From contig NZ_CAKPUG010000001.1 in NCBI RefSeq assembly GCF_934191625.1, forward strand, positions 434,001 through 498,000: a DNA stretch of 64,000 nucleotides. Reading direction: 5' to 3'. Position numbers and translations under genes: made by a program. The DNA comes from an uncultured Lactococcus sp. (GTDB lineage Bacteria > Bacillota > Bacilli > Lactobacillales > Streptococcaceae). This document shows, piece by piece, positions 11,774 to 21,520 of this stretch (position 1 is the stretch's first letter; every line of letters begins with the position of its first letter). Under the pieces are notes generated by a model. The model was not told the origin of the DNA, searched no databases, and saw only the letters and a list, made by a program, of their open reading frames with translations.

Positions 11774-11800
11774 TTAGCACTTGAGGGTGGTGAGTGCTAA
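11774..11800. promoter_or_regulatory. CIRCE operator 2 (HrcA site)
   Basis: TTAGCACTT-N9-GAGTGCTAA, one arm position off consensus, at or just after the transcription start. It will also be present in the mRNA leader, 21 nt before the hrcA start codon. Confidence 0.93.
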
Positions 11801-11821
11801 AAGTGAAGAAAGGAGACAAAA

Positions 11822-12859
11822 ATGATTACAGAACGGCAACAACAGATTTTGGATTTGATTGTCTCACTTTACGCGAAAGAGCACACCCCCATTGGTTCTA
11901 AGGCTTTATTGGAACAGATTAAAGCTTCGAGTGCGACGATCAGAAATGATATGAAAGCATTGGAAAATCTTGGACTCATTCAAAAAGAGCATACATCAAG
12001 TGGACGGATTCCTAGTATTTCAGGTTACAAATACTTTGTAGAAAATGTATTACGCTTGGAAGAATTTACACAAAATGATCTTTTCCAGATTATGAAATCT
12101 TTTGATGGTGAATTTTATCGCTTATCGGACTTGTTTGAAAGAGCAAGTGAAGTTCTTTCTAGGTTGACTGGATTAACATCTTTCGTACTTAATATTCCTC
12201 AGAAAGAACAAGTATTACAGTCCTTTGAACTTGTCACTTTAGATAATCATTCGATGTTGACAGTGATGACCTTAGCGACAGGCGAACTTAGGACAAATCA
12301 GTTTGTACTACCGAAAAGTATGAGTGAACATGATTTACAAGCCTTTACACGTTTGATTAAAGAACGTTTAGTGGGAAAGAAAGTTCTAGATGTGCATTAT
12401 GCTTTAAGAACGGATATCCCACAAATAGTACAACGTTATTTTAAAACAACGGGAGATGTCTTGGAGCTCTTTGAATCCGTCTTTGCTGACTTATTTACAG
12501 AGCGTTTGACGAGCAGCGGGCGTGAATATGTTTTTGACTTTGCAACAGATAATCTTTCTGAGCTTTATAAAATTTTAAGCGATGATGCACGTATGGCTCA
12601 AGAAATACGAGAATTAACAAATACAGACGAAATGCGTTCGGTAGTAATTGACAATATGTCTTATTTTGCTAACCTATCGTTGATAAGCCAAAAGTTTGTT
12701 ATCCCATATCGTGGTTTAGGAACGCTGACAGTCATTGGTCCTGTAGAACAAGATTATCAAAAAACCTTGAGTACATTGGACTTACTTGCAAAAGTTCTAA
12801 GTATGAAACTCATGGACTACTATCGTTACCTTGATGGTAACCATTATGAGATAAGTTAA
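11822..12859 (+). CDS. hrcA: Heat-shock repressor HrcA
   Basis: 345 residues. An N-terminal winged helix (ERQQQILDLIV through SSGRIPSISGYKYFV, about 1-70) binds CIRCE; the C-terminal GAF-like domain mediates dimerisation and GroEL-dependent activity. It represses its own operon through the two operators upstream. AAAGGAG is 6 nt before the ATG. Three nucleotides separate its stop from an in-frame ATG of the grpE frame. Confidence 0.96.
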   Translation: MITERQQQILDLIVSLYAKEHTPIGSKALLEQIKASSATIRNDMKALENLGLIQKEHTSSGRIPSISGYKYFVENVLRLEEFTQNDLFQIMKSFDGEFYRLSDLFERASEVLSRLTGLTSFVLNIPQKEQVLQSFELVTLDNHSMLTVMTLATGELRTNQFVLPKSMSEHDLQAFTRLIKERLVGKKVLDVHYALRTDIPQIVQRYFKTTGDVLELFESVFADLFTERLTSSGREYVFDFATDNLSELYKILSDDARMAQEIRELTNTDEMRSVVIDNMSYFANLSLISQKFVIPYRGLGTLTVIGPVEQDYQKTLSTLDLLAKVLSMKLMDYYRYLDGNHYEIS

Positions 12860-12892
12860 TATATGAAATTATTTAAAAGAAAAGGAAACAAT

Positions 12893-13435
12893 ATGGCTGA
12901 AGAAAATAAAGAAGAATTAAAGAAGAATAATCAGGAAGAAGAAGTTGTCGAAGAGCTTACTGAAGAAGCACTCGAGGATATCGTTGAAGAAGAAGTTTCT
13001 GAGCTTGATGCAGCTGTAGCGAAGGCAGAAGAATGGGAAAATAAATTTCTCCGTATTAGTGCAGAAATCCAAAATATTCAACGACGTGCCAATGAGGAAC
13101 GTTCAAGCATCTTGAAATACCGTTCCCAAGATTTGGCGAAAAAGATTTTGCCAAGCTTAGATAACTTGGAACGGGCGCTTGCTGTTGAAGGATTAACAGA
13201 AGATGTCAAAAAAGGTTTGGAAATGACTCGTGAAAGCCTGATTAATGCACTTAAAGAAGAAGGCGTTACAGAAGTTAAAGCAGATGGTGCTTTTGATCCA
13301 AATTTCCATATGGCTGTGCAAACAGTCCCAGCTGATGATGAGCATCCTGCCGATCATGTCGTTCAAGTCTTCCAAAAGGGCTATCAAATCCATGATCGTA
13401 TTCTTCGTCCGGCAATGGTCGTTGTAGCACAATAA
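12893..13435 (+). CDS. grpE: Nucleotide exchange factor GrpE
   Basis: 180 residues from ATG 12893, which has AAAGGA 8 nt upstream and gives the usual MAEE start; an in-frame ATG at 12863 exists but has no ribosome-binding site. The N-terminus is a very acidic flexible tail (residues 1-50), followed by the long dimerising helix and the C-terminal beta domain ([26 protein letters not shown]), the family signature. It releases ADP from DnaK. Confidence 0.95.
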   Translation: MAEENKEELKKNNQEEEVVEELTEEALEDIVEEEVSELDAAVAKAEEWENKFLRISAEIQNIQRRANEERSSILKYRSQDLAKKILPSLDNLERALAVEGLTEDVKKGLEMTRESLINALKEEGVTEVKADGAFDPNFHMAVQTVPADDEHPADHVVQVFQKGYQIHDRILRPAMVVVAQ

Positions 13436-13488
13436 AAAAAGTAGTGACCGAAATGTCCTTAAACTATAAGAATAGATAAAAACAATAA

Positions 13489-15336
<1,848 letters not shown>

Positions 15337-15354
15337 AAACTTAGTTCATATTAA

Positions 15355-15395
15355 TAAAAAGTTCGAGAGATTGGATCTCGGCTTTTTTATTTTTT
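15355..15395 (+). terminator. Terminator of the dnaK operon
   Basis: AAAAAG..CGAGA stem with TCTCG..CTTTTTT, followed by a second T-rich stretch, 18 nt after the dnaK stop. Confidence 0.8.
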
Positions 15396-15484
15396 GTGAA
15401 AACCGTTTCATTTGTTTTCAATCTTACAAAATAGGATAATAAAAATAAGAAAGAGAACCTTGCTCTGCTAGAAAGGAGGTTGGC

Positions 15485-15883
15485 ATGCTTAAGATTTATA
15501 CCATACCCTCTAATCAGGAGACAAAAGAAGCAGAGAGCTGGCTATATGCCCATAAAGTTAAGTTTATCGAAGTTGATATTCTCAAGGAGTTAGTTTCGAC
15601 TGAGGAGATTCTTCAGATAATTTCCCTCACTGAACATGGAGTTGAAGAAATTATCTCAACAGAAACGCGAGCCTACACTCGCCTGAATCTTAATTTCGAT
15701 GACTTGCAACTAGAGGACTTTATGGTACTGTTAGAAGAAAATGCTACTCTGTTGAAAATTCCTCTTATGTTAGATGAAAAGCAACTCCAAATCGGTTTTG
15801 ATGAAAATCAGATGCAAAGGTTTCTAGAAAAGCCGCATAACAAAATTACTGATTTGGAAAAACAGGAAAAGCAATTGAGTTAG
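15485..15883 (+). CDS. Spx/ArsC-family protein without the redox cysteines
   Basis: 132 residues with the ArsC/Spx thioredoxin-like fold. The region KIPLMLDEKQLQIGFDENQMQRFL aligns with the Spx stretch [23 protein letters not shown] known from the family (seen here in parts). At the position of the CXXC redox switch there is PSNQ, and the whole protein has no cysteine. Lactococci have several Spx paralogues that bind the RNA polymerase alpha C-terminal domain; this one could not sense oxidants through cysteines. The gene is monocistronic behind an AAAGGAGG ribosome-binding site. Confidence 0.8.
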   Translation: MLKIYTIPSNQETKEAESWLYAHKVKFIEVDILKELVSTEEILQIISLTEHGVEEIISTETRAYTRLNLNFDDLQLEDFMVLLEENATLLKIPLMLDEKQLQIGFDENQMQRFLEKPHNKITDLEKQEKQLS

Positions 15884-15888
15884 GTTCT

Positions 15889-15925
15889 TAAAGAGCAAAG
15901 GAAGTAATTCCTGGCTCTTTTTTTT
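15889..15925 (+). terminator. Terminator after the Spx-like gene
   Basis: AAAGAGC arm and GGCTCTTT arm with an inner AGGAAgtaaTTCCT hairpin, then TTTTT. Confidence 0.85.
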
Positions 15926-15946
15926 GTAATTTTTGGAAGTTTTTGA

Positions 15947-15974
15947 TTGACTTTGAACGAAAATGGTGTATAAT
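15947..15974 (+). promoter_or_regulatory. Promoter of the fru operon
   Basis: TTGACT (15947-15952), 16-nt spacer, TATAAT (15969-15974). Confidence 0.85.
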
Positions 15975-15979
15975 ATAAA

Positions 15980-15993
15980 TGTAAACGAATTCA
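15980..15993 (+). promoter_or_regulatory. cre-like CcpA site over the fru transcription start
   Basis: TGTAAACGAATTCA matches the cre consensus TGWAANCGNTNWCA at all but one fixed position. It begins 6 nt after the -10, a position where CcpA blocks transcription when glucose is present. Confidence 0.65.
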
Positions 15994-16006
15994 GGAGGAG
16001 GGTTAA

Positions 16007-16708
16007 ATGCTCGCAATAGAACGCAAGGAAAAAATAATGAACTTGCTCAAAGAGCAAAGAACTGCTACTTTAGAGGAGCTTTCCTTAATCACGGAAGCCT
16101 CTGTCTCTACTTTGAGGAGAGATCTTAATGAGCTTGAAGAAGAAACTGCCTTACGTCGCGTTCATGGAGGTGCGGAACTTCAACAAGACCTTTCAGAAGA
16201 GCTATCTATCTTTGAAAAATCTACCAAAAACGTTCAAGAAAAAGAAAAAATCGCAGCTTTAGCTTTTGAAAAGATAAAAGAAGGTGATATTATCTACTTG
16301 GATGCTGGGACTACAGTTGCTCCGCTCTGCCATTTGCTTAATCAGTCTGGCAAGCGTGTCACCATCGTAACTAATTCGATTAGTCATTTACCCAAGTTAA
16401 CCAGTGAAAACCTCATTGTTTATTTGTTGGGTGGACGCGTGAAACGCCAAACCGATGCCATCATTGGCAGTTCAGCTATTGCTCAGCTGAGTACTTATCG
16501 TTTTAATCTTGCTTTTATTGGGGCCAATGCTTATGATAAAGATTTGGGTGCTATGACACCTGACAGTGAAGAAGCGGCAATTAAGACTCAAGCCATTCGT
16601 CAAAGTCGGATAAGCTACCTCCTCCTTGACAGTAGTAAAATCGGTCAAACAAGCTTTGTTAAGTTTGCTGAAAGTGACCAAATAACACTTATAACGGAGA
16701 AATTATGA
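16007..16708 (+). CDS. fruR: DeoR-family regulator of the fructose operon
   Basis: 233 residues. The N-terminal DeoR helix-turn-helix is about residues 1-57 (ATLEELSLITEASVSTLRRD); the C-terminal sugar-phosphate sensing domain has the DAGTT motif near residue 98. It probably represses fruKA until fructose-1-phosphate accumulates. Its stop overlaps the fruK ATG (ATGA at 16705-16708), so the regulator is co-translated with its targets. Confidence 0.93.
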   Translation: MLAIERKEKIMNLLKEQRTATLEELSLITEASVSTLRRDLNELEEETALRRVHGGAELQQDLSEELSIFEKSTKNVQEKEKIAALAFEKIKEGDIIYLDAGTTVAPLCHLLNQSGKRVTIVTNSISHLPKLTSENLIVYLLGGRVKRQTDAIIGSSAIAQLSTYRFNLAFIGANAYDKDLGAMTPDSEEAAIKTQAIRQSRISYLLLDSSKIGQTSFVKFAESDQITLITEKL

Positions 16709-17631
16709 TATACACAGTAACACTAAATCCAGCATTAGATTATTTCATGGATTTTGATCAGGCTGAACTTGGTCAAGTCAATCGAGCGACAGAAACGCGC
16801 ATGCTTCCTGGAGGTAAAGGGATAGTTGAAAGTCGTATGATGTCACTTTTAAAGGTAGAAAATACAGCTCTTGGTTTTCTCGGTGGTTTCCCTGGAAAAT
16901 TTATTCAAGACTATCTTGAGAATATTGGAAGCCAGTCCGATTTCACACCGATTGCAGGAACGACACGTATTAACACAAAAATCAAAGTCAATGCGCAAGA
17001 GGAAACCTCTTTCGATGCGGCAGGACCTGACTTATCTGAAGGTGAAATTCAGGCCTTTTTAAGTAAATTTAATGATCTACAAAGTGATGACATTGTCGTA
17101 TTTGCTGGTACAATCCCGAAAACTTTAGGAGAAGACTTCTATGAAATTTTGATTGAAAAAGTGAAAGCCAGTGGTGCACAGTTTGCTATTGATGTTGACG
17201 GACAAAAATTACTGAATACATTGAAGCATAAGCCACTCGTCATCAAACCAAACCGTGAAGAATTGGAAGAAATCTTTTCTGTTAAGTTTAAAAGTAAAGA
17301 AGATATTATACCTTATGGGCAAAAACTTTTGGCAGAGGGTGCACAAAATGTCATGATTTCCATGGCAGGTGATGGCGCTTTACTCTTTACAGGAGAAGAC
17401 ACCTATTTTGCAGCACCAATCAAGGGAGAATTGAAAAACTCTATCGGTGCAGGGGACTCAACAGTTGCAGGTTTCCTTGCGGAATGGAGCCGCAGTCAAG
17501 ATACTTTAGCTGCCTTTAAACAAGGGGTCGCCTGTGGTACAGCTAAGGTCTTTTCAGAAGACATGCCGAGTGAAAGTTTTTTAAACGAATGCTTTGAAAA
17601 AGTAACAATTGAAAAAATAAACAAAGATTAG
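16705..17631 (+). CDS. fruK: 1-phosphofructokinase
   Basis: 308 residues of the PfkB family. It phosphorylates fructose-1-phosphate, the product of the FruA transporter, to fructose-1,6-bisphosphate. The C-terminal SIGAGDSTVAGF carries the catalytic Asp and anion hole. The N-terminal substrate motif reads LPGGKGIVESRMM, where most relatives have GGKGINVSRVL; this looks like a lineage variant since the rest is intact. It lies between fruR and fruA. Confidence 0.93.
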   Translation: MIYTVTLNPALDYFMDFDQAELGQVNRATETRMLPGGKGIVESRMMSLLKVENTALGFLGGFPGKFIQDYLENIGSQSDFTPIAGTTRINTKIKVNAQEETSFDAAGPDLSEGEIQAFLSKFNDLQSDDIVVFAGTIPKTLGEDFYEILIEKVKASGAQFAIDVDGQKLLNTLKHKPLVIKPNREELEEIFSVKFKSKEDIIPYGQKLLAEGAQNVMISMAGDGALLFTGEDTYFAAPIKGELKNSIGAGDSTVAGFLAEWSRSQDTLAAFKQGVACGTAKVFSEDMPSESFLNECFEKVTIEKINKD

Positions 17632-17645
17632 AAAAGAGGATGATT

Positions 17646-19550
17646 ATGGAAATCAAAGATTTACTCAAAACAGAAGTCATGATTTTGGACCTTCAAGCAA
17701 CGACAAAAGAAGCTGCTGTTGATGAAATGGTAAGCAAGTTAGTTGCAGAAGGTTACGTCAGTGATTTTGATACCTTTAAAGCTGGAATCATGGCTCGTGA
17801 AGCACAAACTTCAACCGGTTTGGGCGATGGAATAGCTATGCCACACAGCAAGAACAAAGCGGTTAATGAGGCTGTTGTTCTATTTGCAAAATCAAAAGAA
17901 GGTGTTGATTACGCTGCCCTAGATGGACAGCCTGTCAATCTCTTCTTCATGATTGCAGCTCCAGAAGGAGCAAATGACACCCACTTGGAAGCTTTAGCAC
18001 AACTTTCTAAGTTTCTCTTACAAGCTGGATTTACAGACAAAGTAAAAGCAGCAAAATACCCGCGTCAAGTTTTAGAACTTTTCTCTGAAGAAACTGAAGA
18101 AATTGAACAAGTCACTGATAGCGAGCACTATGTTTTAGCTGTAACAGCATGTACGACAGGTATTGCACATACATATATGGCTGAGGAAGCACTTAAAAAA
18201 CAAGCTGCTGAGATGGGCATTGCTATCAAAGTTGAAACAAATGGGGCGCGTGGGATTGACCACAAATTGACTTCCGAAGATATTCAAAAAGCTGATGGTA
18301 TCATTGTTGCAGCGGATAAAAAAGTGGAAATGAACCGTTTTGCAGGAAAACCTATGGTTCAAGTTCCAGTTGCTGCGGCTATTCGACAACCTGAAGAACT
18401 TATTAACAAAGCAATTTCAGGCAAGGCTCCAAAATTTGAAGCAGATGCTGCCGATGAGGCAAAAGAAGAAAGTTCAGGCGGTATTGGTAAAGCCTTCTAT
18501 AAACACCTTATGGGTGGTGTATCAGCCATGTTACCATTTGTAGTTGGTGGTGGGATTTTGATTGCTCTTGCCTTCTTAATCGACCAATCAATGGGTGTAC
18601 CTAAAGATCAATTGGCTAATCTTGGTTCTTATCATCCTATTGCAGCTTACTTTAAAAATATCGGGGGTGCAGCTTTTGCCTTCATGCTTCCTGTCTTAGC
18701 TGGTTTTATTGCTAACTCAATAGCAGATAAGCCTGGTTTAGTTGCCGGTTTCGTCGCAGGTTCAATGGCTTCATCTGGTCTTGCCTTTGGCAAACTTGAC
18801 CCAGCAACAATGATTCCTTCAGGTTTCCTTGGAGCTTTAGTTGGTGGATTCATTGCGGGTGGAGTTATTATCCTCTTGCGTAAACTCTTGACTGTTTTAC
18901 CTAAAGCATTGGATGGGATTAAAGCTATCTTGATTTTCCCACTTTTAGGTACATTTATCACAGGATTGCTCATGCTTTTCATCAATATTCCGATGGCAGC
19001 AATCAATACAGGTCTTTCAAACTTCTTGAATAGTCTTAATGGAGCGTCAGCTTTAGTACTCGGCATTATCGTTGGTGGGATGATGGCAGTTGACCTTGGT
19101 GGACCCATCAATAAAGCTGCTTATATCTTCGGTACAGGAACTTTGGCAGCAAGTGTTGCTACTGGTGGATCAGTTGTAATGGCAGCAGTTATGGCTGGTG
19201 GTATGGTACCGCCTCTTGCGACTACAGTTGCAGTTCTCTTCTTCAAAAATAAATTTACAAAAGAAGAACGTCAATCAGGTTTGACAAATATCGTGATGGG
19301 GCTTTCTTTCATTACAGAAGGTTCAATCCCATTTGGCGCTGCGGACCCAGCTCGTGCTATTCCTTCATTTGTTGTTGGTTCAGCTTTAGCAGGTGGACTC
19401 GTTGGTGCAGCTGGACTTAAATTAATGGCTCCCCACGGTGGTATCTTCGTCTTAGCTCTAACAAACGGCCCACTTTTATATCTTCTCTTTGTACTGATTG
19501 GTGCTCTTGTTTCTGGTTTGATGTTCGGTTATTTGAAAAAAGAAAAATAA
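17646..19550 (+). CDS. fruA: Fructose PTS transporter EIIABC
   Basis: 634 residues from ATG 17646, which sits 6 nt after GAGGA; an in-frame ATG at 17640 touches the ribosome-binding site and is less likely. Domains in order: EIIA (about 1-145, phospho-His67 in AMPHSKN), EIIB (about 160-260, phospho-Cys169 in TACTTGIAHTYMAEE), EIIC membrane domain (about 285-634). It imports fructose with phosphorylation at C1. It is the last gene of the fru operon. Confidence 0.96.
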   Translation: MEIKDLLKTEVMILDLQATTKEAAVDEMVSKLVAEGYVSDFDTFKAGIMAREAQTSTGLGDGIAMPHSKNKAVNEAVVLFAKSKEGVDYAALDGQPVNLFFMIAAPEGANDTHLEALAQLSKFLLQAGFTDKVKAAKYPRQVLELFSEETEEIEQVTDSEHYVLAVTACTTGIAHTYMAEEALKKQAAEMGIAIKVETNGARGIDHKLTSEDIQKADGIIVAADKKVEMNRFAGKPMVQVPVAAAIRQPEELINKAISGKAPKFEADAADEAKEESSGGIGKAFYKHLMGGVSAMLPFVVGGGILIALAFLIDQSMGVPKDQLANLGSYHPIAAYFKNIGGAAFAFMLPVLAGFIANSIADKPGLVAGFVAGSMASSGLAFGKLDPATMIPSGFLGALVGGFIAGGVIILLRKLLTVLPKALDGIKAILIFPLLGTFITGLLMLFINIPMAAINTGLSNFLNSLNGASALVLGIIVGGMMAVDLGGPINKAAYIFGTGTLAASVATGGSVVMAAVMAGGMVPPLATTVAVLFFKNKFTKEERQSGLTNIVMGLSFITEGSIPFGAADPARAIPSFVVGSALAGGLVGAAGLKLMAPHGGIFVLALTNGPLLYLLFVLIGALVSGLMFGYLKKEK

Positions 19551-19571
19551 TACTTTAAATAATAAAAAAGC

Positions 19572-19600
19572 TTGAATTTCAACAACAAATCTGTTAGAAT
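19572..19600 (+). promoter_or_regulatory. Promoter of rpmE2
   Basis: TTGAAT (19572-19577), 17-nt spacer, TAGAAT (19595-19600). The leader of about 55 nt repeats GGTCT twice, but I cannot assign a regulatory structure. Confidence 0.75.
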
Positions 19601-19661
19601 ATTAAGGTCTAACAAACTTTGGTCTGGCAAACAGTCCAAGGCAGAAAGGAAATTTTGCAAA

Positions 19662-19904
19662 ATGAAAAAAGACATCCATCCTAATTACCAACCTGTTGTA
19701 TTTTTGGATACAACTACTGGTTTTAAATTCTTGAGCGGTTCAACTAAAGGTTCGAAAGAAACTGTTGAATGGGAAGACGGAAACACTTATCCATTGATTC
19801 GTGTGGAAATCTCATCTGACTCACACCCATTCTACACTGGCCGTCAAAAATTCCAAGCAGCGGACGGACGTATCGCTCGTTTCAACAAGAAATATGGAAA
19901 ATAA
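19662..19904 (+). CDS. rpmE2: Ribosomal protein L31 type B
   Basis: 80 residues starting [16 protein letters not shown], with AGAAAGGA upstream of the ATG. The frame is open further upstream but that stretch is leader. It is the zinc-independent B paralogue: the CXXC zinc ligands of type A L31 are absent, and the protein contains no cysteine. In bacteria with both forms, type B replaces type A under zinc limitation; whether a type A copy exists lies outside the window. Confidence 0.95.
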   Translation: MKKDIHPNYQPVVFLDTTTGFKFLSGSTKGSKETVEWEDGNTYPLIRVEISSDSHPFYTGRQKFQAADGRIARFNKKYGK

Positions 19905-19928
19905 AAAAAGTGCTTCGGCGCTTTTTTA
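19903..19928 (+). terminator. Terminator of rpmE2
   Basis: AAAAAAGTGC-TTCG-GCGCTTTTTT, a compact hairpin with a stable UUCG tetraloop. Confidence 0.92.
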
Positions 19929-20115
19929 TTATCGTTCTGATTTGATAACGTAAATCAAATTTTTAGATAAAACAACAAAACATCTTTTAGTTCATTGGGC
20001 TATAAAAATTAAAAAAAATATCATATAATAGTAATAGATAGTAAACGACTTATAAAATAAAAGGTATATCTAAATTATGCCTTATTTTAAAATAACAATA
20101 AAGGAAAAATAAAAT

Positions 20116-20667
20116 ATGAAATGGTCTATTTTAGAAATATCAAAAAAGAAAATAATTAAATTTGAGGAAGAGCTTAACTTAACGCAAGAGTTGAAGCAAC
20201 GTTCAGAAGAAATTCTTGATGCAAAACCTGTTCAGGTTCAAGGGCAAATTTCCTATGACGATGGTATCTATTACTTGAATTATATACTTGAAGTTGACTT
20301 GACTTTGCCTTCTTCTCGTAGTTTAAAGCCAGTCGATTATCTTATGTCAATCACTGTTAATGAAGCTTTCACTACAGAAGAGTTTCTTAAAAAGAATGAA
20401 GATTTACTAGACAGTGACATGATATTTACATTGGAAGCAGATTGGATTAGTCTTTCAGAATCAGTAGCAGATAACATTTTGTTAGAAATTCCATTGCAGA
20501 TTTTAGCAGAAGATGAGAAGGCTGGTTCCACAAGCTTACCTTCTGGGAAAGACTGGTCTGTTTTATCTGAAGCAGACTATCAGAAGCAAAAAGAAGAAGA
20601 AGCAATTAAAGAAAATAAATCCCCGTTTGCAGGTTTGGCAGATCTCTTTTCCGAAGAAAAAAATTAA
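20116..20667 (+). CDS. YceD/DUF177-family protein
   Basis: 183 residues. The central VQVQGQISYDDGIYYLNYILEVDL and the C-terminal PFAGLADLFS signature fit the DUF177 (YceD/YlbN) family. Relatives usually sit immediately before rpmF (L32) and are linked to 23S rRNA processing; here no rpmF follows and the covRS system comes next, so the gene has moved out of its usual context. Confidence 0.8.
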   Translation: MKWSILEISKKKIIKFEEELNLTQELKQRSEEILDAKPVQVQGQISYDDGIYYLNYILEVDLTLPSSRSLKPVDYLMSITVNEAFTTEEFLKKNEDLLDSDMIFTLEADWISLSESVADNILLEIPLQILAEDEKAGSTSLPSGKDWSVLSEADYQKQKEEEAIKENKSPFAGLADLFSEEKN

Positions 20668-20686
20668 GAAAAATCTCATAAAACAC

Positions 20687-20715
20687 TTGCAACAAAATTA
20701 CAATTATATTATAAT
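20687..20715 (+). promoter_or_regulatory. Promoter of the CovRS-like operon
   Basis: TTGCAA (20687-20692), 17-nt spacer, TATAAT (20710-20715). Confidence 0.75.
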
Positions 20716-20768
20716 TTCATTATAGAGGAAATAAAATTAAAAAGAAAAGATATTAATGAGGCTAAACT

Positions 20769-21464
20769 ATGAATTCATCTAAACGTATTTTGATTATCGA
20801 AGACGATAAAAACATTGCGAGATTTGTTTCACTTGAGCTTGAACACGAAGGGTATCAAACTGCGGTTCAAGACAATGGTCGTAAAGGTCTTGAGGAAGCG
20901 ATGTCAAAAGATTATGATTTGATTTTGCTTGATCTAATGTTACCAGAGCTTGATGGTTTTGAAGTTGCACGTCGCTTACGACGTGAAAAAGATACACACA
21001 TTATCATGATGACTGCACGTGATTCAACAATGGATCGTGTAGCAGGACTTGATATTGGTGCAGATGATTATATTACAAAACCATTCGCTATTGAAGAATT
21101 GTTAGCACGCGTGCGTTCACTCTTCCGCCGTGAAGATCATATCCACACCATTGAAAAATCAGATAATACTTCGTTCCGTGACTTAGTAATTGATAAGACA
21201 AACCGTACTGTACACCGAGGTAAAAAAGTCATTGACCTTACACGTCGTGAGTATGATTTACTCTTGACTTTGATGCAAAATGTAGGTGATGTCGTAACGC
21301 GTGAATACTTGGTTTCTGAAGTATGGGGTTACGAAGAAGGGACAGAAACAAACGTTGTGGACGTTTATATCCGTTATCTACGCAATAAAATAGACGTGGA
21401 AGGGCGTGAAAGTTATATCCAAACTGTTCGTGGTATGGGATATGTCATGCGTGACCGCAAATAA
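20769..21464 (+). CDS. covR: CovR/CsrR-like response regulator (OmpR family)
   Basis: 231 residues. Receiver domain about 1-120 with acidic pocket IIEDDK and phospho-Asp in LILLDLMLPELDGF; TKPFAIEELLARVRSLFRR closes it. A winged-helix DNA-binding domain follows (about 130-230, ending SYIQTVRGMGYVMRD). The sequence is close to streptococcal CovR, which represses envelope and virulence genes. The kinase follows after 56 nt that contain a small hairpin. Confidence 0.9.
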   Translation: MNSSKRILIIEDDKNIARFVSLELEHEGYQTAVQDNGRKGLEEAMSKDYDLILLDLMLPELDGFEVARRLRREKDTHIIMMTARDSTMDRVAGLDIGADDYITKPFAIEELLARVRSLFRREDHIHTIEKSDNTSFRDLVIDKTNRTVHRGKKVIDLTRREYDLLLTLMQNVGDVVTREYLVSEVWGYEEGTETNVVDVYIRYLRNKIDVEGRESYIQTVRGMGYVMRDRK

Positions 21465-21488
21465 CATAGGGAATACATAAGAAGATTT

Positions 21489-21507
21489 CTAGTGGTTTTA
21501 CCGCTAG
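21489..21507 (+). other. Small hairpin between covR and covS genes
   Basis: CTAGTGGT-TTT-ACCGCTAG, an 8-bp stem with one G-U pair, followed by a T-rich stretch. It may lower kinase expression relative to the regulator or stabilise the upstream message. Confidence 0.45.
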
Positions 21508-21520
21508 ATTTATTCCTTTT

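Noticed and set aside
12863..12892. In-frame ATG of grpE right after hrcA, giving 10 extra residues
   Set aside because: No ribosome-binding site precedes it, while ATG 12893 has AAAGGA and starts like known GrpE proteins.
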